64,000 nt of DNA from Curtobacterium sp. MCBD17_035 (lineage in GTDB: Bacteria > Actinomycetota > Actinomycetes > Actinomycetales > Microbacteriaceae), in contig NZ_CP126279.1 in NCBI RefSeq assembly GCF_003234815.2, forward strand, positions 2,480,001 to 2,544,000, given 5' to 3'. Under the pieces are notes generated by a model. The model saw only the letters and a list, made by a program, of their open reading frames with translations. It made no database searches and was not told the origin of the DNA. Both the position numbers and the translations under genes were made by a program. Positions 45,666-54,518 of this stretch are shown in pieces; positions within the stretch are counted from its first letter, which is position 1, and each line of letters starts with the position of its first letter.

Positions 45666-46952
45666 GTGACCACGGCCCTCCTTACCGACCAGTACGAGCT
45701 CACGATGGTGGACGCCGCCCTCAAGGACGGCACCGCGGACCGCCGCTGCGTGTTCGAGGTGTTCGCACGGCGCCTGCCCGACGGCCGCCGGTACGGGGTG
45801 TCCGCGGGACTGGGACGGTTCCTCGCCCTGCTCGACGAGTTCCGCTTCGACGACGACGACATCGCGTTCCTCCGCGACCGACGCATCGTCGCCCCCGGCA
45901 CCGCGGACTGGCTCGCGGGCTACCGGTTCCGTGGCGACGTCCGGGCGTACCGGGAAGGCGAGGTGTACTTCCCGAACTCGCCGATCCTCCAGATCGAGGG
46001 CACGTTCGCCGAGGCGGTCGTGCTCGAGACACTCGCGCTCAGCGTGCTCAACGCCGACTCGGCGGTCGCGTCCGCCGCGGCGCGCATGGTGTCGGCGGCC
46101 GACCGCCGCCCCCTCGCCGAGATGGGGTCGCGCCGGACCGGGGAACGCAGCGCGGTCGCCGCCGCCCGGGCGGCCTACGTGGCGGGGTTCGGGGCGACGA
46201 GCAACCTCGAGGCCGGCCGCGTCTTCGGCATCCCGACGATGGGCACGGCCGCACACGCCTTCACGCTCCTCCACGACTCCGAGGAGGCCGCGTTCCGGTC
46301 ACAGCTCGCGGCACTCGGTGACGGCACGACCCTGCTCGTGGACACCTTCGACATCGAGCGCGCGGTCGAGACGGCGGTCCGACTGACCGACGGACACCTC
46401 GGTGCGGTCCGCATCGACAGCGGCGACCTGCCGAGCGTCGTCGCGACCGTGCGCGCGCAGCTCGACCGTCTGGGAGCGACGTCGACGAAGATCACGGTGA
46501 CGAACGACCTCGACGAGTACACGATCGCCGCGCTCCGGGCAGCCCCCGTCGACTCGTACGGCGTCGGCACGAGCGTCGTGTCCGGCAGCGGTCACCCGGC
46601 GGCGGGCATGGTGTTCAAGCTCGTTGCACACGAGGACGCCTCGGGAGCGTGGGTGCCGGTCGCCAAGAAGTCCGCCGACAAGGCGACGGTCGGTGGTGCG
46701 AAGACCGCGGGGCGCCGGCTGCAGGACGGTGTCGCGGTCGCCGAGGTCCTGCGCGTGGGCGGTGCTCCCGCGGACGACGAACGGCCCCTGCTCGTGCCGG
46801 TCGTGACGCACGGCGAGGTCGACGACGCGTTCCTCGGCGTGCACGGGGTCGATGCTGCGCGCCGGCATCACCGCCGGGCGAAGGCCGAGCTCCCGGCGGA
46901 CGCCGAACGGATCGGTCGCGGCGAACCGGCCGTCCCCACGCTGTACGCGTGA
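45666..46952 (+). CDS. pncB: nicotinate phosphoribosyltransferase
   Basis: 428 residues from the leaderless GTG, giving [15 protein letters not shown] at the N-terminus as in the family. Other signatures: [43 protein letters not shown], the His-bearing loop, [15 protein letters not shown] and [22 protein letters not shown]. Forms NaMN from nicotinate and PRPP with ATP in NAD salvage. Confidence 0.95.
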   Translation: MTTALLTDQYELTMVDAALKDGTADRRCVFEVFARRLPDGRRYGVSAGLGRFLALLDEFRFDDDDIAFLRDRRIVAPGTADWLAGYRFRGDVRAYREGEVYFPNSPILQIEGTFAEAVVLETLALSVLNADSAVASAAARMVSAADRRPLAEMGSRRTGERSAVAAARAAYVAGFGATSNLEAGRVFGIPTMGTAAHAFTLLHDSEEAAFRSQLAALGDGTTLLVDTFDIERAVETAVRLTDGHLGAVRIDSGDLPSVVATVRAQLDRLGATSTKITVTNDLDEYTIAALRAAPVDSYGVGTSVVSGSGHPAAGMVFKLVAHEDASGAWVPVAKKSADKATVGGAKTAGRRLQDGVAVAEVLRVGGAPADDERPLLVPVVTHGEVDDAFLGVHGVDAARRHHRRAKAELPADAERIGRGEPAVPTLYA

Positions 46953-46964
46953 GGACGGGACGGG

Positions 46965-47228
46965 CTACTCGTCGCGCATGCGCTCGTAGATCTCCTTGCA
47001 GGTGGGGCAGACCGGGAACTTCTCCGGGTCACGTCCTGGCGTCCATTTCTTGCCGCACAGCGCCTTGACGGGCTTGCCCGTCATCGCGGACTCGAGGATC
47101 TTCTCCTTCTTCACGTAGTGCGAGAAGCGCTCGTGGTCCCCGGGCTCGACGCCCTCGTCCTCGAGGAGCTGCTCGAGCTCGCGGTCCATCACGTCGAGGC
47201 CGCCACCACCCGGTTCCATCGTGCTCAT
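46965..47228 (-). CDS. DUF3039 small zinc-ribbon-like protein
   Basis: 87 residues. Acidic helical N-terminus LEQLLEDEGVEPGDHERFSHYV, then ALCGKKWTPGRDPEKFPVCPTCKEIYE, with Cys residues at C...CPTC spacing suited to one metal. The family is conserved in actinobacteria; function unknown. Leaderless ATG (TACCCT, 6 nt, ATG). Confidence 0.9.
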   Translation of the reverse strand: MSTMEPGGGGLDVMDRELEQLLEDEGVEPGDHERFSHYVKKEKILESAMTGKPVKALCGKKWTPGRDPEKFPVCPTCKEIYERMRDE

Positions 47229-47234
47229 GGACCC

Positions 47235-47240
47235 AGGGTA
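47235..47240 (-). promoter_or_regulatory. -10 element (TACCCT), leaderless promoter of the DUF3039 gene
   Basis: TACCCT, GGGTCC, ATG at 47228. Confidence 0.55.
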
Positions 47241-47278
47241 CGTCGCCGTCCGGTGGACCGGATGTGCGCTCCGCCCGA

Positions 47279-48850
47279 TCAGTTCCGCTGCGCCGCAGCG
47301 AGGATGTCCGGCCCGGAGCGGTCGAAGAGCCGGCCGCCGACGAACACGCCGATCACGAGCACCACGACCCCGATGGCGATGCCCGAGCCGAGCGTCGCGA
47401 GCGCCCAGGGGTGCGGACCGTCACGGAACGCGCGCACGGCGAACCATCCGGCGGGCAGGGTCAGCAGCACGGTCACGACGATCGTCGCGGACTGCGCGGT
47501 GACGGCGAGCGCGCCCGTGGCCTGCGGCTGCCGGAACGGGTGGTCGCCCGGTCGGACCGCCGGGTACGGCAGGAGCGCGGACGCGATGCTCGACAGCCCG
47601 AGGCCCGTGAGCAGTGCGCACCCGGCCACGCCGAGCACCACCGGCAGCAGCGACGGGTCGCCGTAGAGCCAGACGGACACCACCGCGCCGATCACCAGGG
47701 CGGGTACGCCGACGACGAGCACGGGCACGAGCCGACCGAGCCGGTCGCTCCACCCCGGTGCCCCCGACGCGACGTGGAGCCACACCGCGGTGTTGTCGTA
47801 CGAGGCGTCGTTGTGGGGCAGGAACCCGGCGATGAGCGCCATGATCGGCAGCGGCACGAGCGCGGTCCAGTGCCACGGCATGCCCGCGACGCCGAGCGGC
47901 AGCACCACGATGGGCACGAACAGGAGCACGAGGTACGACGACCGGTAGCGCGGGTCGCGGCTCCAGTAGGTCAAGCTCCGCGCGGCCACGGCGCCGACCG
48001 GGTGCGCCGGGAGCTGGTCGAACCAGCCGAGCGTCCGGTACCGCCGAGTGCGACGACCCGCGTCGACGTGTTCCAGCAGCGTGCCGACGAGTGCCCACCA
48101 CGCCCACCCGAGCACGCCGACGACGGCGAGGGCGACGACGAGCTGCCCCACGGCGGCCCCCACGTGCCCGCCCGCGGCGGCCGCGGGGAACGACCACGCC
48201 GCACCCCACGGGGTCCAACCGGCGGCCCGTGCCGCGTGCCGGACGCTCGCCGACACGGGGTCGTGTCGGGCCGCCATGACCACGAGCGAGAGCGCCGGCA
48301 GGCCGAGGACCACCACCACGAGTGCGACGAGCCAGCCGGCGTCGCGGGTGCGGTGCGCGGCGAACAACCAGGCGCCGAGCGTCGCCGTCACCCGTGCGAG
48401 GAGCGCGCAGGTGAGCACGACGAGGACCGCGGACAGCAGCGCGAGCAGTGTCGTGCCGACGCCCCGGCTCCAGGCGACCACCTGCGCCACGGCGACGACG
48501 GCCACGGCCACGGTCGGCACCCCGACGAGTCCGGCGACGCCGAGCCCGAGGGTGAGGTCACGACGGCCGATACCGAACGTGGCGAAGCGCCGTGGGTCGA
48601 GCTGGTCCCCCTCCCCGAGCGCGAACGGGACGAGCGTGAAGCCGAGCGCCACGAGTGCGCCGACCGGCACGACGAGGGCCGCAGCCGTGGACGCGGTGTC
48701 ATCGCGGACCCCGGCCACGGCGGCGGCGGCGCATGCGGCTGCGACGAACGCGGCCAGCGCGGCGACCACGACGAGGACGGAGCGGGACGCGGACCGGCGG
48801 AGCGCGCCGCCCAGCGAGTCGAGTCTCAGTCGGAGGAGTTGTGCAACCAT
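47279..48850 (-). CDS. ABC exporter permease, multi-TM (ABC-2-like)
   Basis: 523 residues; ATG at 48850 lies 25 bp inside the ATPase gene. About 12 hydrophobic segments; N-terminal MVAQLLRLRLDSLGGALRRS then VLVVVAALAAFVAAACAAAAVAG. The central AARSLTYWSRDPRYRSSYLVLLF is seen in actinobacterial two-half transporters paired with an ABC ATPase. Cargo unknown. Confidence 0.8.
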   Translation of the reverse strand: MVAQLLRLRLDSLGGALRRSASRSVLVVVAALAAFVAAACAAAAVAGVRDDTASTAAALVVPVGALVALGFTLVPFALGEGDQLDPRRFATFGIGRRDLTLGLGVAGLVGVPTVAVAVVAVAQVVAWSRGVGTTLLALLSAVLVVLTCALLARVTATLGAWLFAAHRTRDAGWLVALVVVVLGLPALSLVVMAARHDPVSASVRHAARAAGWTPWGAAWSFPAAAAGGHVGAAVGQLVVALAVVGVLGWAWWALVGTLLEHVDAGRRTRRYRTLGWFDQLPAHPVGAVAARSLTYWSRDPRYRSSYLVLLFVPIVVLPLGVAGMPWHWTALVPLPIMALIAGFLPHNDASYDNTAVWLHVASGAPGWSDRLGRLVPVLVVGVPALVIGAVVSVWLYGDPSLLPVVLGVAGCALLTGLGLSSIASALLPYPAVRPGDHPFRQPQATGALAVTAQSATIVVTVLLTLPAGWFAVRAFRDGPHPWALATLGSGIAIGVVVLVIGVFVGGRLFDRSGPDILAAAQRN

Positions 48851-50178
48851 TCCATGCTCTCTCCGACGACCCGGCCACCGGCGAGTTCGACGAACTTGTC
48901 CTCGAGGCTCTTGCGCCCGCGGACCTGGGCCATCGTGCCCGACGCGAGCACCTGCCCACCGACGATGATCGCGACCGAGTCGCACGTGCGCTGCACCAGT
49001 TCCATGGAGTGGCTCGACAGCACCACGGTGCCACCGCCCGCGGCGTACCGGCGCAGGATGTCGGTGATCGTGACGGCACTGACCGGGTCGACCGACTCGA
49101 ACGGCTCGTCGAGCACGAGGAGCCGCGGCGAGTGGATCAGTGTCGCGGCGAGGGCGATCTTCTTCGCCATGCCGACGGAGTAGTCCGCGACCTGCCGACC
49201 GAGGGCCTCGCCGAGGTCGAACGCCTGCGCCAGGTCCGCGCTCCGCGAGCGTGCCGTGGCCCGGTCGAGGCCGTGCAGCGTCGCCGAGTAGAAGAGCAGC
49301 TGTGCGCCCGTCAGGCGGTCGAACAGGCGGAGTCGGTCCGGGAGCACCCCCATCGCGCGCTTGGCCGCGGTCGGGTCGGACCAGACGTCGTGGTCGAGGA
49401 CGGTCACGCTGCCCGCGTCGGGGCGGAGGAGCCCGGTCAGCATCGAGAGCGTGGTCGTCTTGCCGGCACCGTTCGGACCGACGACGCCGAACACCGAGCC
49501 CTTGCGGATCTCCAGGTCGATGTGGTCGGCGGCGACCGTCTGGCCGTACCGCTTGACGAGTCCGGAGGCCGCCAGGACGACCGGTTGCTGCGGCCGGGGC
49601 GAGGTGCGCTTCGTCACGGGTCGGGCGGCCCGCTTCTTGCCGGTCCGGGCGGTGCCGGGCGCGGCGGCCGTGGTGCGTTGTCCCCGGGCGTCCCGGGGGG
49701 CGTCGTCCTGCTCGGCCGGAACCGCGGGCGCCGTGGCCCCGACGGGCGGAGCGTCCGTGGACGTCACGACCGCATCGTCGTCACCGACAGCGGGAGGCAG
49801 GCCACCGACGTCCTCGAGCGGGAACTCCGACAGGTCCGCCGTCGCGTCCATGGTCGCGTAGGGCGAGGACTCGTCCGCAGCGGGGCCGGCGGCCGCGGCC
49901 GCCTCCTCGGCGCCACGGGCACCGCGGGCAGCGCCGGCGCGACCGCGCGGTGCACCCGGACGTGCAGCGCCGGAACGACCGGCACCCGTCCGCGGTGCCG
50001 CCGGTCGCTTGACCCGGGGCTTCGGCGTCGTGCTCTTCGGGACGGCGGCGGGCAGCGCGCCGCCCTCGCCGTCGGTCCGCTCGCCGTCGGTCACGTCGTC
50101 CCCCGTACCGCGCCGTTCGTCGACGCCATCCATGTTCCGGGTGGCAGCACCGACGGCGTCGTCCGCATCGTCGGTCAC
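48826..50178 (-). CDS. ABC transporter ATPase with long disordered N-terminus
   Basis: About 450 residues from the GTG at 50178; a GGGAG lies just upstream and a TACGGT hexamer (50194-50199) could be the -10. ATG at 50133 is the alternative. The first about 200 residues are Ala/Pro/Gly/Arg/Asp low complexity. The ATPase follows: Walker A GPNGAGKTTT (234-243), signature YSVGMAKKIALA, Walker B LLVLDEP and H-loop SSHSMEL. Partner of the downstream permease. The N-terminal extension is unusual for an ABC-2 ATPase. Confidence 0.82.
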   Translation of the reverse strand: MTDDADDAVGAATRNMDGVDERRGTGDDVTDGERTDGEGGALPAAVPKSTTPKPRVKRPAAPRTGAGRSGAARPGAPRGRAGAARGARGAEEAAAAAGPAADESSPYATMDATADLSEFPLEDVGGLPPAVGDDDAVVTSTDAPPVGATAPAVPAEQDDAPRDARGQRTTAAAPGTARTGKKRAARPVTKRTSPRPQQPVVLAASGLVKRYGQTVAADHIDLEIRKGSVFGVVGPNGAGKTTTLSMLTGLLRPDAGSVTVLDHDVWSDPTAAKRAMGVLPDRLRLFDRLTGAQLLFYSATLHGLDRATARSRSADLAQAFDLGEALGRQVADYSVGMAKKIALAATLIHSPRLLVLDEPFESVDPVSAVTITDILRRYAAGGGTVVLSSHSMELVQRTCDSVAIIVGGQVLASGTMAQVRGRKSLEDKFVELAGGRVVGESMEWLHNSSD

Positions 50179-50193
50179 AGCTCCCACCGCCCC

Positions 50194-50199
50194 ACCGTA
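50194..50199 (-). promoter_or_regulatory. -10 element (TACGGT) of the ABC exporter operon
   Basis: TACGGT on the minus strand, 15 nt before the GTG at 50178; leaves room for the GGGAG ribosome site. Confidence 0.35.
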
Positions 50200-50452
50200 C
50201 CAACGCCAGGGATGACGCGAGCCCGGCTCCGCACGATCACGAATCGGACACGAAATGCGCGGTGCCCGGCCGCTCCGCGCACGAGGGCGCCTAGGATTCA
50301 CCGAGACACAACGGTGTGTTCACGAATCAGCAACCTGCCGCGCTCGTCCGTCCCCGGGGTACCGATGTTCTCGGGCATCTCAGAGACGTCTCGGGCAGGA
50401 TCGATCAGCCCGACCGCGCAACGGCGCCCGGGCGGACCCCGAGGAGACCAGC

Positions 50453-51148
50453 ATGACCACGCAGATCGTGATCCTCGCCGCGGGCATGGGCAGCCGGCTC
50501 GGTCGCTCGCTCCCGAAGCCCCTCACCGAGCTGGCGGACGGCCGGACCATCATGCAGCAGCAGTTCGACAACATCCGCGCCGCGTTCGGGTCCTCCGCAC
50601 GCGTCACGATCGTCGTCGGCTACAAGTCGGAGTACATCGTCGAGGCCTTCCCCGAGGCCTCCTTCGTCTACAACGAGTCCTACGACTCCACGAACACCTC
50701 GAAGAGCCTCCTCCGTGCGCTCGGCGCGTCCGGCAAGGGCGGAGTCCTCTGGATGAACGGCGACGTCGTGTTCGACCCGCGTGCGCTCGTGCGCGCTGCG
50801 GACATGATGGACCAGGACCGCTCGTTCGTCAGCGTCAACACCGAGAAGGTCTCGGACGAAGAGGTCAAGTACACCGTCGACGCCGAGGGCTTCATCGACA
50901 AGCTCTCGAAGCGGGTCGTCGGTGGGCTCGGTGAGGCCGTCGGCATCAACTACGTCTCCTCGTCCGACAAGCAGGCGCTCATCCGTCAGCTCGGTCGCGT
51001 CGACGACCAGGAGTACTTCGAGGGCGGCATCGAGGCAGCCATCGCCGAGGACGGGCTACGCTGGTCGCCCGTAGACATCTCCGACCTCTACGCGGTCGAG
51101 ATCGACTTCGCCGAGGACCTCGAGCGCGCGAACGACCTGTTCGTCTGA
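50453..51148 (+). CDS. sugar/alditol-phosphate nucleotidyltransferase
   Basis: 231 residues from the ATG preceded by GAGGAG; an in-frame upstream extension exists but lacks a good start. GT-A-like NTP transferase: VILAAGMGSRLGRSLPKPLTEL with the signature GxGxRLxxxxPKPL, WMNGDVVFDP (metal Asp) and AVEIDFAEDLERAN. Resembles LicC and inositol/glycerol-phosphate cytidylyltransferases, which make CDP-activated alcohols. In this cluster it could supply the CDP-alcohol phosphotransferase at 55.4-56.3 kb. Substrate inferred, not shown. A TAGGAT at 50292-50297 could be its -10, leaving a leader of about 150 nt with no recognised element. Confidence 0.85.
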   Translation: MTTQIVILAAGMGSRLGRSLPKPLTELADGRTIMQQQFDNIRAAFGSSARVTIVVGYKSEYIVEAFPEASFVYNESYDSTNTSKSLLRALGASGKGGVLWMNGDVVFDPRALVRAADMMDQDRSFVSVNTEKVSDEEVKYTVDAEGFIDKLSKRVVGGLGEAVGINYVSSSDKQALIRQLGRVDDQEYFEGGIEAAIAEDGLRWSPVDISDLYAVEIDFAEDLERANDLFV

Positions 51149-51191
51149 TCCGTTCCGTCCGGGTCGCCTCGGCTCGATGCCGAGGGAACGC

Positions 51192-52010
51192 ATGACCACG
51201 ACGAGTGCGCCGGTGACCACGCCGACCGCCCCGGCGGCCTCACGGACCGCGAGCACCCGGTACCGTCACGCACTCTGGCTCCTGACGATGCGGGACCTCC
51301 GGGTCCGGTACTCGACCTCCGCGCTCGGGTACCTGTGGTCGATCCTCGATCCGCTCGTCATGTCGGGCATCTACTGGTTCGTCTTCACGCGGGTGTTCCA
51401 CCGCGACGTCGGCGAGGAACCGTACATCGTGTTCCTGCTCACGGCCCTGCTGCCGTGGATGTGGTTCACCGGCGCGGTCTCCGACTCCACGCGGGCGTTC
51501 ATCAAGGAGACCAAGCTCATCCGCTCGACGACGATCCCGCGGAGCATCTGGGTGGCGCGGGTCGATCTGTCGAAGGGCATCGAGTTCCTCTTCAGCATCC
51601 CGGTCCTCGCGCTGTTCGCCGTGGTCTCCGGAGCGCCCGTGCACTGGCAGATCGTCTGGTTCCCCGTCGCGATCGTCGAGCAGCTCGTGCTCGTCTACGG
51701 CATCGGCATGATCGTCGCCCCCCTCGTCGTGTTCTTCCGGGACCTCGAGCGCGCGACGAAGCTCGTCCTCCGCTTCGCCTTCTACGCGTCGCCGATCATC
51801 TACTCGCCCCTCAACCTGCCGAAGGCCCTGCACGGCTGGTCGTCGTTCAACCCGCTGACGGGCATCTTCAGCATGTACCGGTCGGGGTTCTTCCCCAACC
51901 AGTTCAACGAGCGGGCGATCGTGGTCGGCGCGGTCGTCACCCTCGTCGTGCTCGGCGTCGGCCTGCTCGTGTTCCGCGCGAGTGAGCGCCGCGTCCTGAA
52001 GGAGCTCTGA
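51192..52010 (+). CDS. polysaccharide/teichoic-acid ABC exporter permease (TagG/Wzm-like)
   Basis: 272 residues from the second of two close ATGs, which follows GAGGG. Six TM ABC-2 permease: LLTMRDLRVRYSTSALGYLWSILDPLVMSGIYWFVF at the amphipathic interface helix and TM1, FKETKLIRSTTIPRSIWVAR-like loop, then ASPIIYSPLNLP and NPLTGIFSMYRSGFFP before the last TM. Exports undecaprenyl-linked polymer. One-base overlap (TGATG) with its ATPase. Confidence 0.9.
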   Translation: MTTTSAPVTTPTAPAASRTASTRYRHALWLLTMRDLRVRYSTSALGYLWSILDPLVMSGIYWFVFTRVFHRDVGEEPYIVFLLTALLPWMWFTGAVSDSTRAFIKETKLIRSTTIPRSIWVARVDLSKGIEFLFSIPVLALFAVVSGAPVHWQIVWFPVAIVEQLVLVYGIGMIVAPLVVFFRDLERATKLVLRFAFYASPIIYSPLNLPKALHGWSSFNPLTGIFSMYRSGFFPNQFNERAIVVGAVVTLVVLGVGLLVFRASERRVLKEL

Positions 52011-52780
52011 TGACCGCACCCGTCGCCACCGTCGACGTCCGCACGACCCCGGTGATCGCGGTCGAGGAAGCGGGCATCCGGTTCCGTCGCAACCGCCGCT
52101 CGCACCGGAGCTTCAAGGACCTCTTCGCGGGGCGGAACCGACGACGACGCCCCGACGAGTTCTGGGCCCTCCGACACGTCTCGTTCACGGTGCAGCCGGG
52201 CGAGTCGATCGGCGTGGTCGGGCGCAACGGCCAGGGCAAGTCGACGCTGCTCAAGCTCGTGGCGCAGGTGATGCTGCCCGACGAGGGCCGGGTCCACGTC
52301 GGCGCCGGGGTCGCGCCGCTCATCGAGATCACCGGTGGCTTCGTCGGCGACCTGACCGTGCGCGACAACGTCTTCCTCACCGCCGGCCTCCACGGCATGT
52401 CGAAGGCCGAGATCCAGGCGGCCTTCGACGACATCATCGCCTTCGCCGAGATCGGTGACTTCGTCGACACCCCCTACAAGCACCTGTCGAGCGGGATGAA
52501 GGTCCGGATCGCGTTCGCGGTGATCGCACGCCTCGAGGAGCCGATCATCCTGGTCGACGAGGTCCTCGCCGTCGGCGACAGGGCGTTCCGCGAGAAGTGC
52601 TACCGCCGCATCGACGAGATGCTCGCCGGTGGTCGCACGCTGTTCTTCGTGTCCCACAACGACAAGGACCTGCGCCGCTTCTGCACGCGCGGCCTCTACC
52701 TGGACAAGGGAGCACTCGTGCTCGACGGCACGATCGACGAGGCGCTCGACCGCTACGCGGCGGACAGCGCCGGCGCCTGA
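52010..52780 (+). CDS. polysaccharide/teichoic-acid ABC exporter ATPase (TagH/Wzt-like)
   Basis: 256 residues. Walker A GRNGQGKST (71-79), HLSSGMKVRIAFA signature (158-170), Walker B ILVDE (180-184) and switch FFVSHN. Lacks the C-terminal carbohydrate-binding domain of Wzt O9a, so export is of the TagGH type. The GRNGQGKST loop and LLKLVAQVMLPDEG are typical of polymer exporters. Co-translated with the permease. Confidence 0.92.
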   Translation: MTAPVATVDVRTTPVIAVEEAGIRFRRNRRSHRSFKDLFAGRNRRRRPDEFWALRHVSFTVQPGESIGVVGRNGQGKSTLLKLVAQVMLPDEGRVHVGAGVAPLIEITGGFVGDLTVRDNVFLTAGLHGMSKAEIQAAFDDIIAFAEIGDFVDTPYKHLSSGMKVRIAFAVIARLEEPIILVDEVLAVGDRAFREKCYRRIDEMLAGGRTLFFVSHNDKDLRRFCTRGLYLDKGALVLDGTIDEALDRYAADSAGA

Positions 52781-52881
52781 CCCGCGCTCGCTCCCGCTCC
52801 ACAACCGGAGCCGCACCGCCCCGCTCCACAACCCCCGTCGGCCCATGGGTCCGCCCGGCCCCCACCGTCGGCCGCTCCCCC

Positions 52882-52887
52882 TAGCGT
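52882..52887 (+). promoter_or_regulatory. -10 element (TAGCGT), leaderless promoter
   Basis: TAGCGT, CGGCCCC (7 nt), ATG at 52895. Supports the small downstream gene as real. Confidence 0.5.
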
Positions 52888-52894
52888 CGGCCCC

Positions 52895-53176
52895 ATGCTC
52901 CACACCGAGACCGCGTACCCCGTCCCCTTCCAGCTCGAACGATCCGACAGCCCGCACCGCTACGACCTCCGGAACCGGAGCGACGAACCACTCGACGACC
53001 TCACCCTCACGCATCTCGGCACCGGGTACGCTCCCCCGCTCCGCATCCGCCGGCTCGATCCCGGTCAGGCACTCGGCATCGCCGTGTTCGGTGGGGCGTC
53101 GGAGGACGCCGGCGTGGTCGTCGTCCGGTGGCGCCGGCCCGACCGGCAGGAGTACCTCTGGCGGGTCGCCCTGTGA
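52895..53176 (+). CDS. small hypothetical protein
   Basis: 93 residues, soluble, with a beta-rich pattern (PVPFQLERSD, RYDLRNRSDEPLDDLTLTHLG, VVVVRWRRPDRQEYLWRVAL). Could be a small immunoglobulin- or barrel-like domain. No family recognised. Placed between the TagGH-like pair and the convergent glycerophosphotransferase gene; real because of the leaderless promoter and non-low-complexity composition. Confidence 0.6.
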   Translation: MLHTETAYPVPFQLERSDSPHRYDLRNRSDEPLDDLTLTHLGTGYAPPLRIRRLDPGQALGIAVFGGASEDAGVVVVRWRRPDRQEYLWRVAL

Positions 53177-53198
53177 GGGCGCCCGGGCCGGAGCGCAG

Positions 53199-54473
53199 TC
53201 AGGCGGTCGGCGCCGGCGCGGTGGGCGTGTCACCGCGCGCGTCATCGGCACCACGTTCGCGCGCGACCTCGTGCCAGCGGGCGAGCAACCGCTCGACCGC
53301 GGCGTGGAACCGCGCCGTCGCCGCTCCGGGCGTCGTGTCCCCGAAGTACCGGCCAACCCAGTACCGGAGCCGCTCGGTCTGCGAGGCGTCGTGCAGCGCC
53401 GCGTCGACCCGGTCGAGCACGGCGGGGGCGTCCTCGGCGTGGAGCCAGTCCGCAGCCGTCAGGTAGCCGCCCTCGTCGACCTCGGCGTCCGGATGGACGG
53501 GCCGCGTCACGATCAACGGGCGCCCGACGGCGAGCCGGTCGTAGATCATCGCGCTGATGTCCGTGATCGCGACGTCGGCGTCGGCGAGCTGCCACCCGAG
53601 CACCGGACCGTCGTCGTACACGTGGTGAGCGGCCGGATCAGCGGCGTTCGCGGCGGTGATGGCGGCGACGATGCGCTGGTGGGCCTCCCGGTAGTCGGCG
53701 TCGCGGACGCCGCTGCGGGGGTGTGGCCGGTAGACCAGCCGGTGCTGGGGCGACGCGAGCACGCGCTCGGTGAGCTCGACGCCGTGCGTGGCGATGGAGC
53801 CGTACGCGGCTGCCGGCCGGTCGCCCTCCCACGTCGGCGCGTAGAGCACCACGGTGCGACCGTCGGACGGGTACGGCACCGCGCCGGCGAAGTGATCGGC
53901 CTGCGGACGTCCGATGGCGATCGTCCGGCGATCGAGGTCGTAGTCCCACAGCGCCTTCGACAGCCGGTCGCGCGCGGCGTCCCCGGCGATCAGGGCGTAG
54001 TCGTACGCCTTGAACTGGTTCGTCGTCATGTACATCTTGTCGCTCTCGCCGTGGTTGACGAAGACGTGCCACATGCGCCCGTACCGCATCATCTGGAAGT
54101 TCCGGGCGTTCTGGTTGACGTACAGGACGATGCGCGGGCGCTGTTCGTCCACGAACCGCTCGAGGTCGACCACTTGCCGCGCGTACACGACCGGCACGGG
54201 CGCCTCCTCGAGCAGACTCAGCATGGTGCCGGGCGACCGCGCGATGATCGCCACCGGGTGCTCCTTGGCGAGCTTGGCCAGCGGCGCGTACCACTGCCGG
54301 ATCTGGTACATGTTCACAGGTCCGTCGGCGAAGTACACGGCGACCTCGATCGAGCGGGGATCCGGGACGTCGACGGACGGGAGCCGTCGGTCGAGTTCGC
54401 GGCGGTTGCGGCGCGAGCGCACGAGGCGGGTGACCAGCCGGCGCGCGGTGCGGACGTCACGGAGGATCGGCAA
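53199..54473 (-). CDS. CDP-glycerol glycerophosphotransferase family protein (TagB/TagF-like)
   Basis: 424 residues. N-terminal about 190 residues form a Rossmann-like lobe (VYFADGPVNMYQIRQWYAPLAKL). The C-terminal GT-B lobe shows family motifs YAPTWEGDRP, HRLVYRPHPRSG, GWQLADADVAITDISAMIYDRLAVGRPLIVT. Enzymes of this family transfer glycerol-phosphate (or other polyol-phosphate) units when building wall teichoic acids, on the inner membrane face. Adjacent exporter and GT2 genes agree. Confidence 0.87.
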   Translation of the reverse strand: MPILRDVRTARRLVTRLVRSRRNRRELDRRLPSVDVPDPRSIEVAVYFADGPVNMYQIRQWYAPLAKLAKEHPVAIIARSPGTMLSLLEEAPVPVVYARQVVDLERFVDEQRPRIVLYVNQNARNFQMMRYGRMWHVFVNHGESDKMYMTTNQFKAYDYALIAGDAARDRLSKALWDYDLDRRTIAIGRPQADHFAGAVPYPSDGRTVVLYAPTWEGDRPAAAYGSIATHGVELTERVLASPQHRLVYRPHPRSGVRDADYREAHQRIVAAITAANAADPAAHHVYDDGPVLGWQLADADVAITDISAMIYDRLAVGRPLIVTRPVHPDAEVDEGGYLTAADWLHAEDAPAVLDRVDAALHDASQTERLRYWVGRYFGDTTPGAATARFHAAVERLLARWHEVARERGADDARGDTPTAPAPTA

Positions 54474-54518
54474 CGGTCCCTCCTTCCGGCCGTCCTGGGA
54501 CGACCACTTCGATCTGGG

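Noticed and set aside
50298-50452. Riboswitch or structured leader upstream of the nucleotidyltransferase
   Set aside because: Only short inverted repeats are visible; no known aptamer pattern could be recognised.
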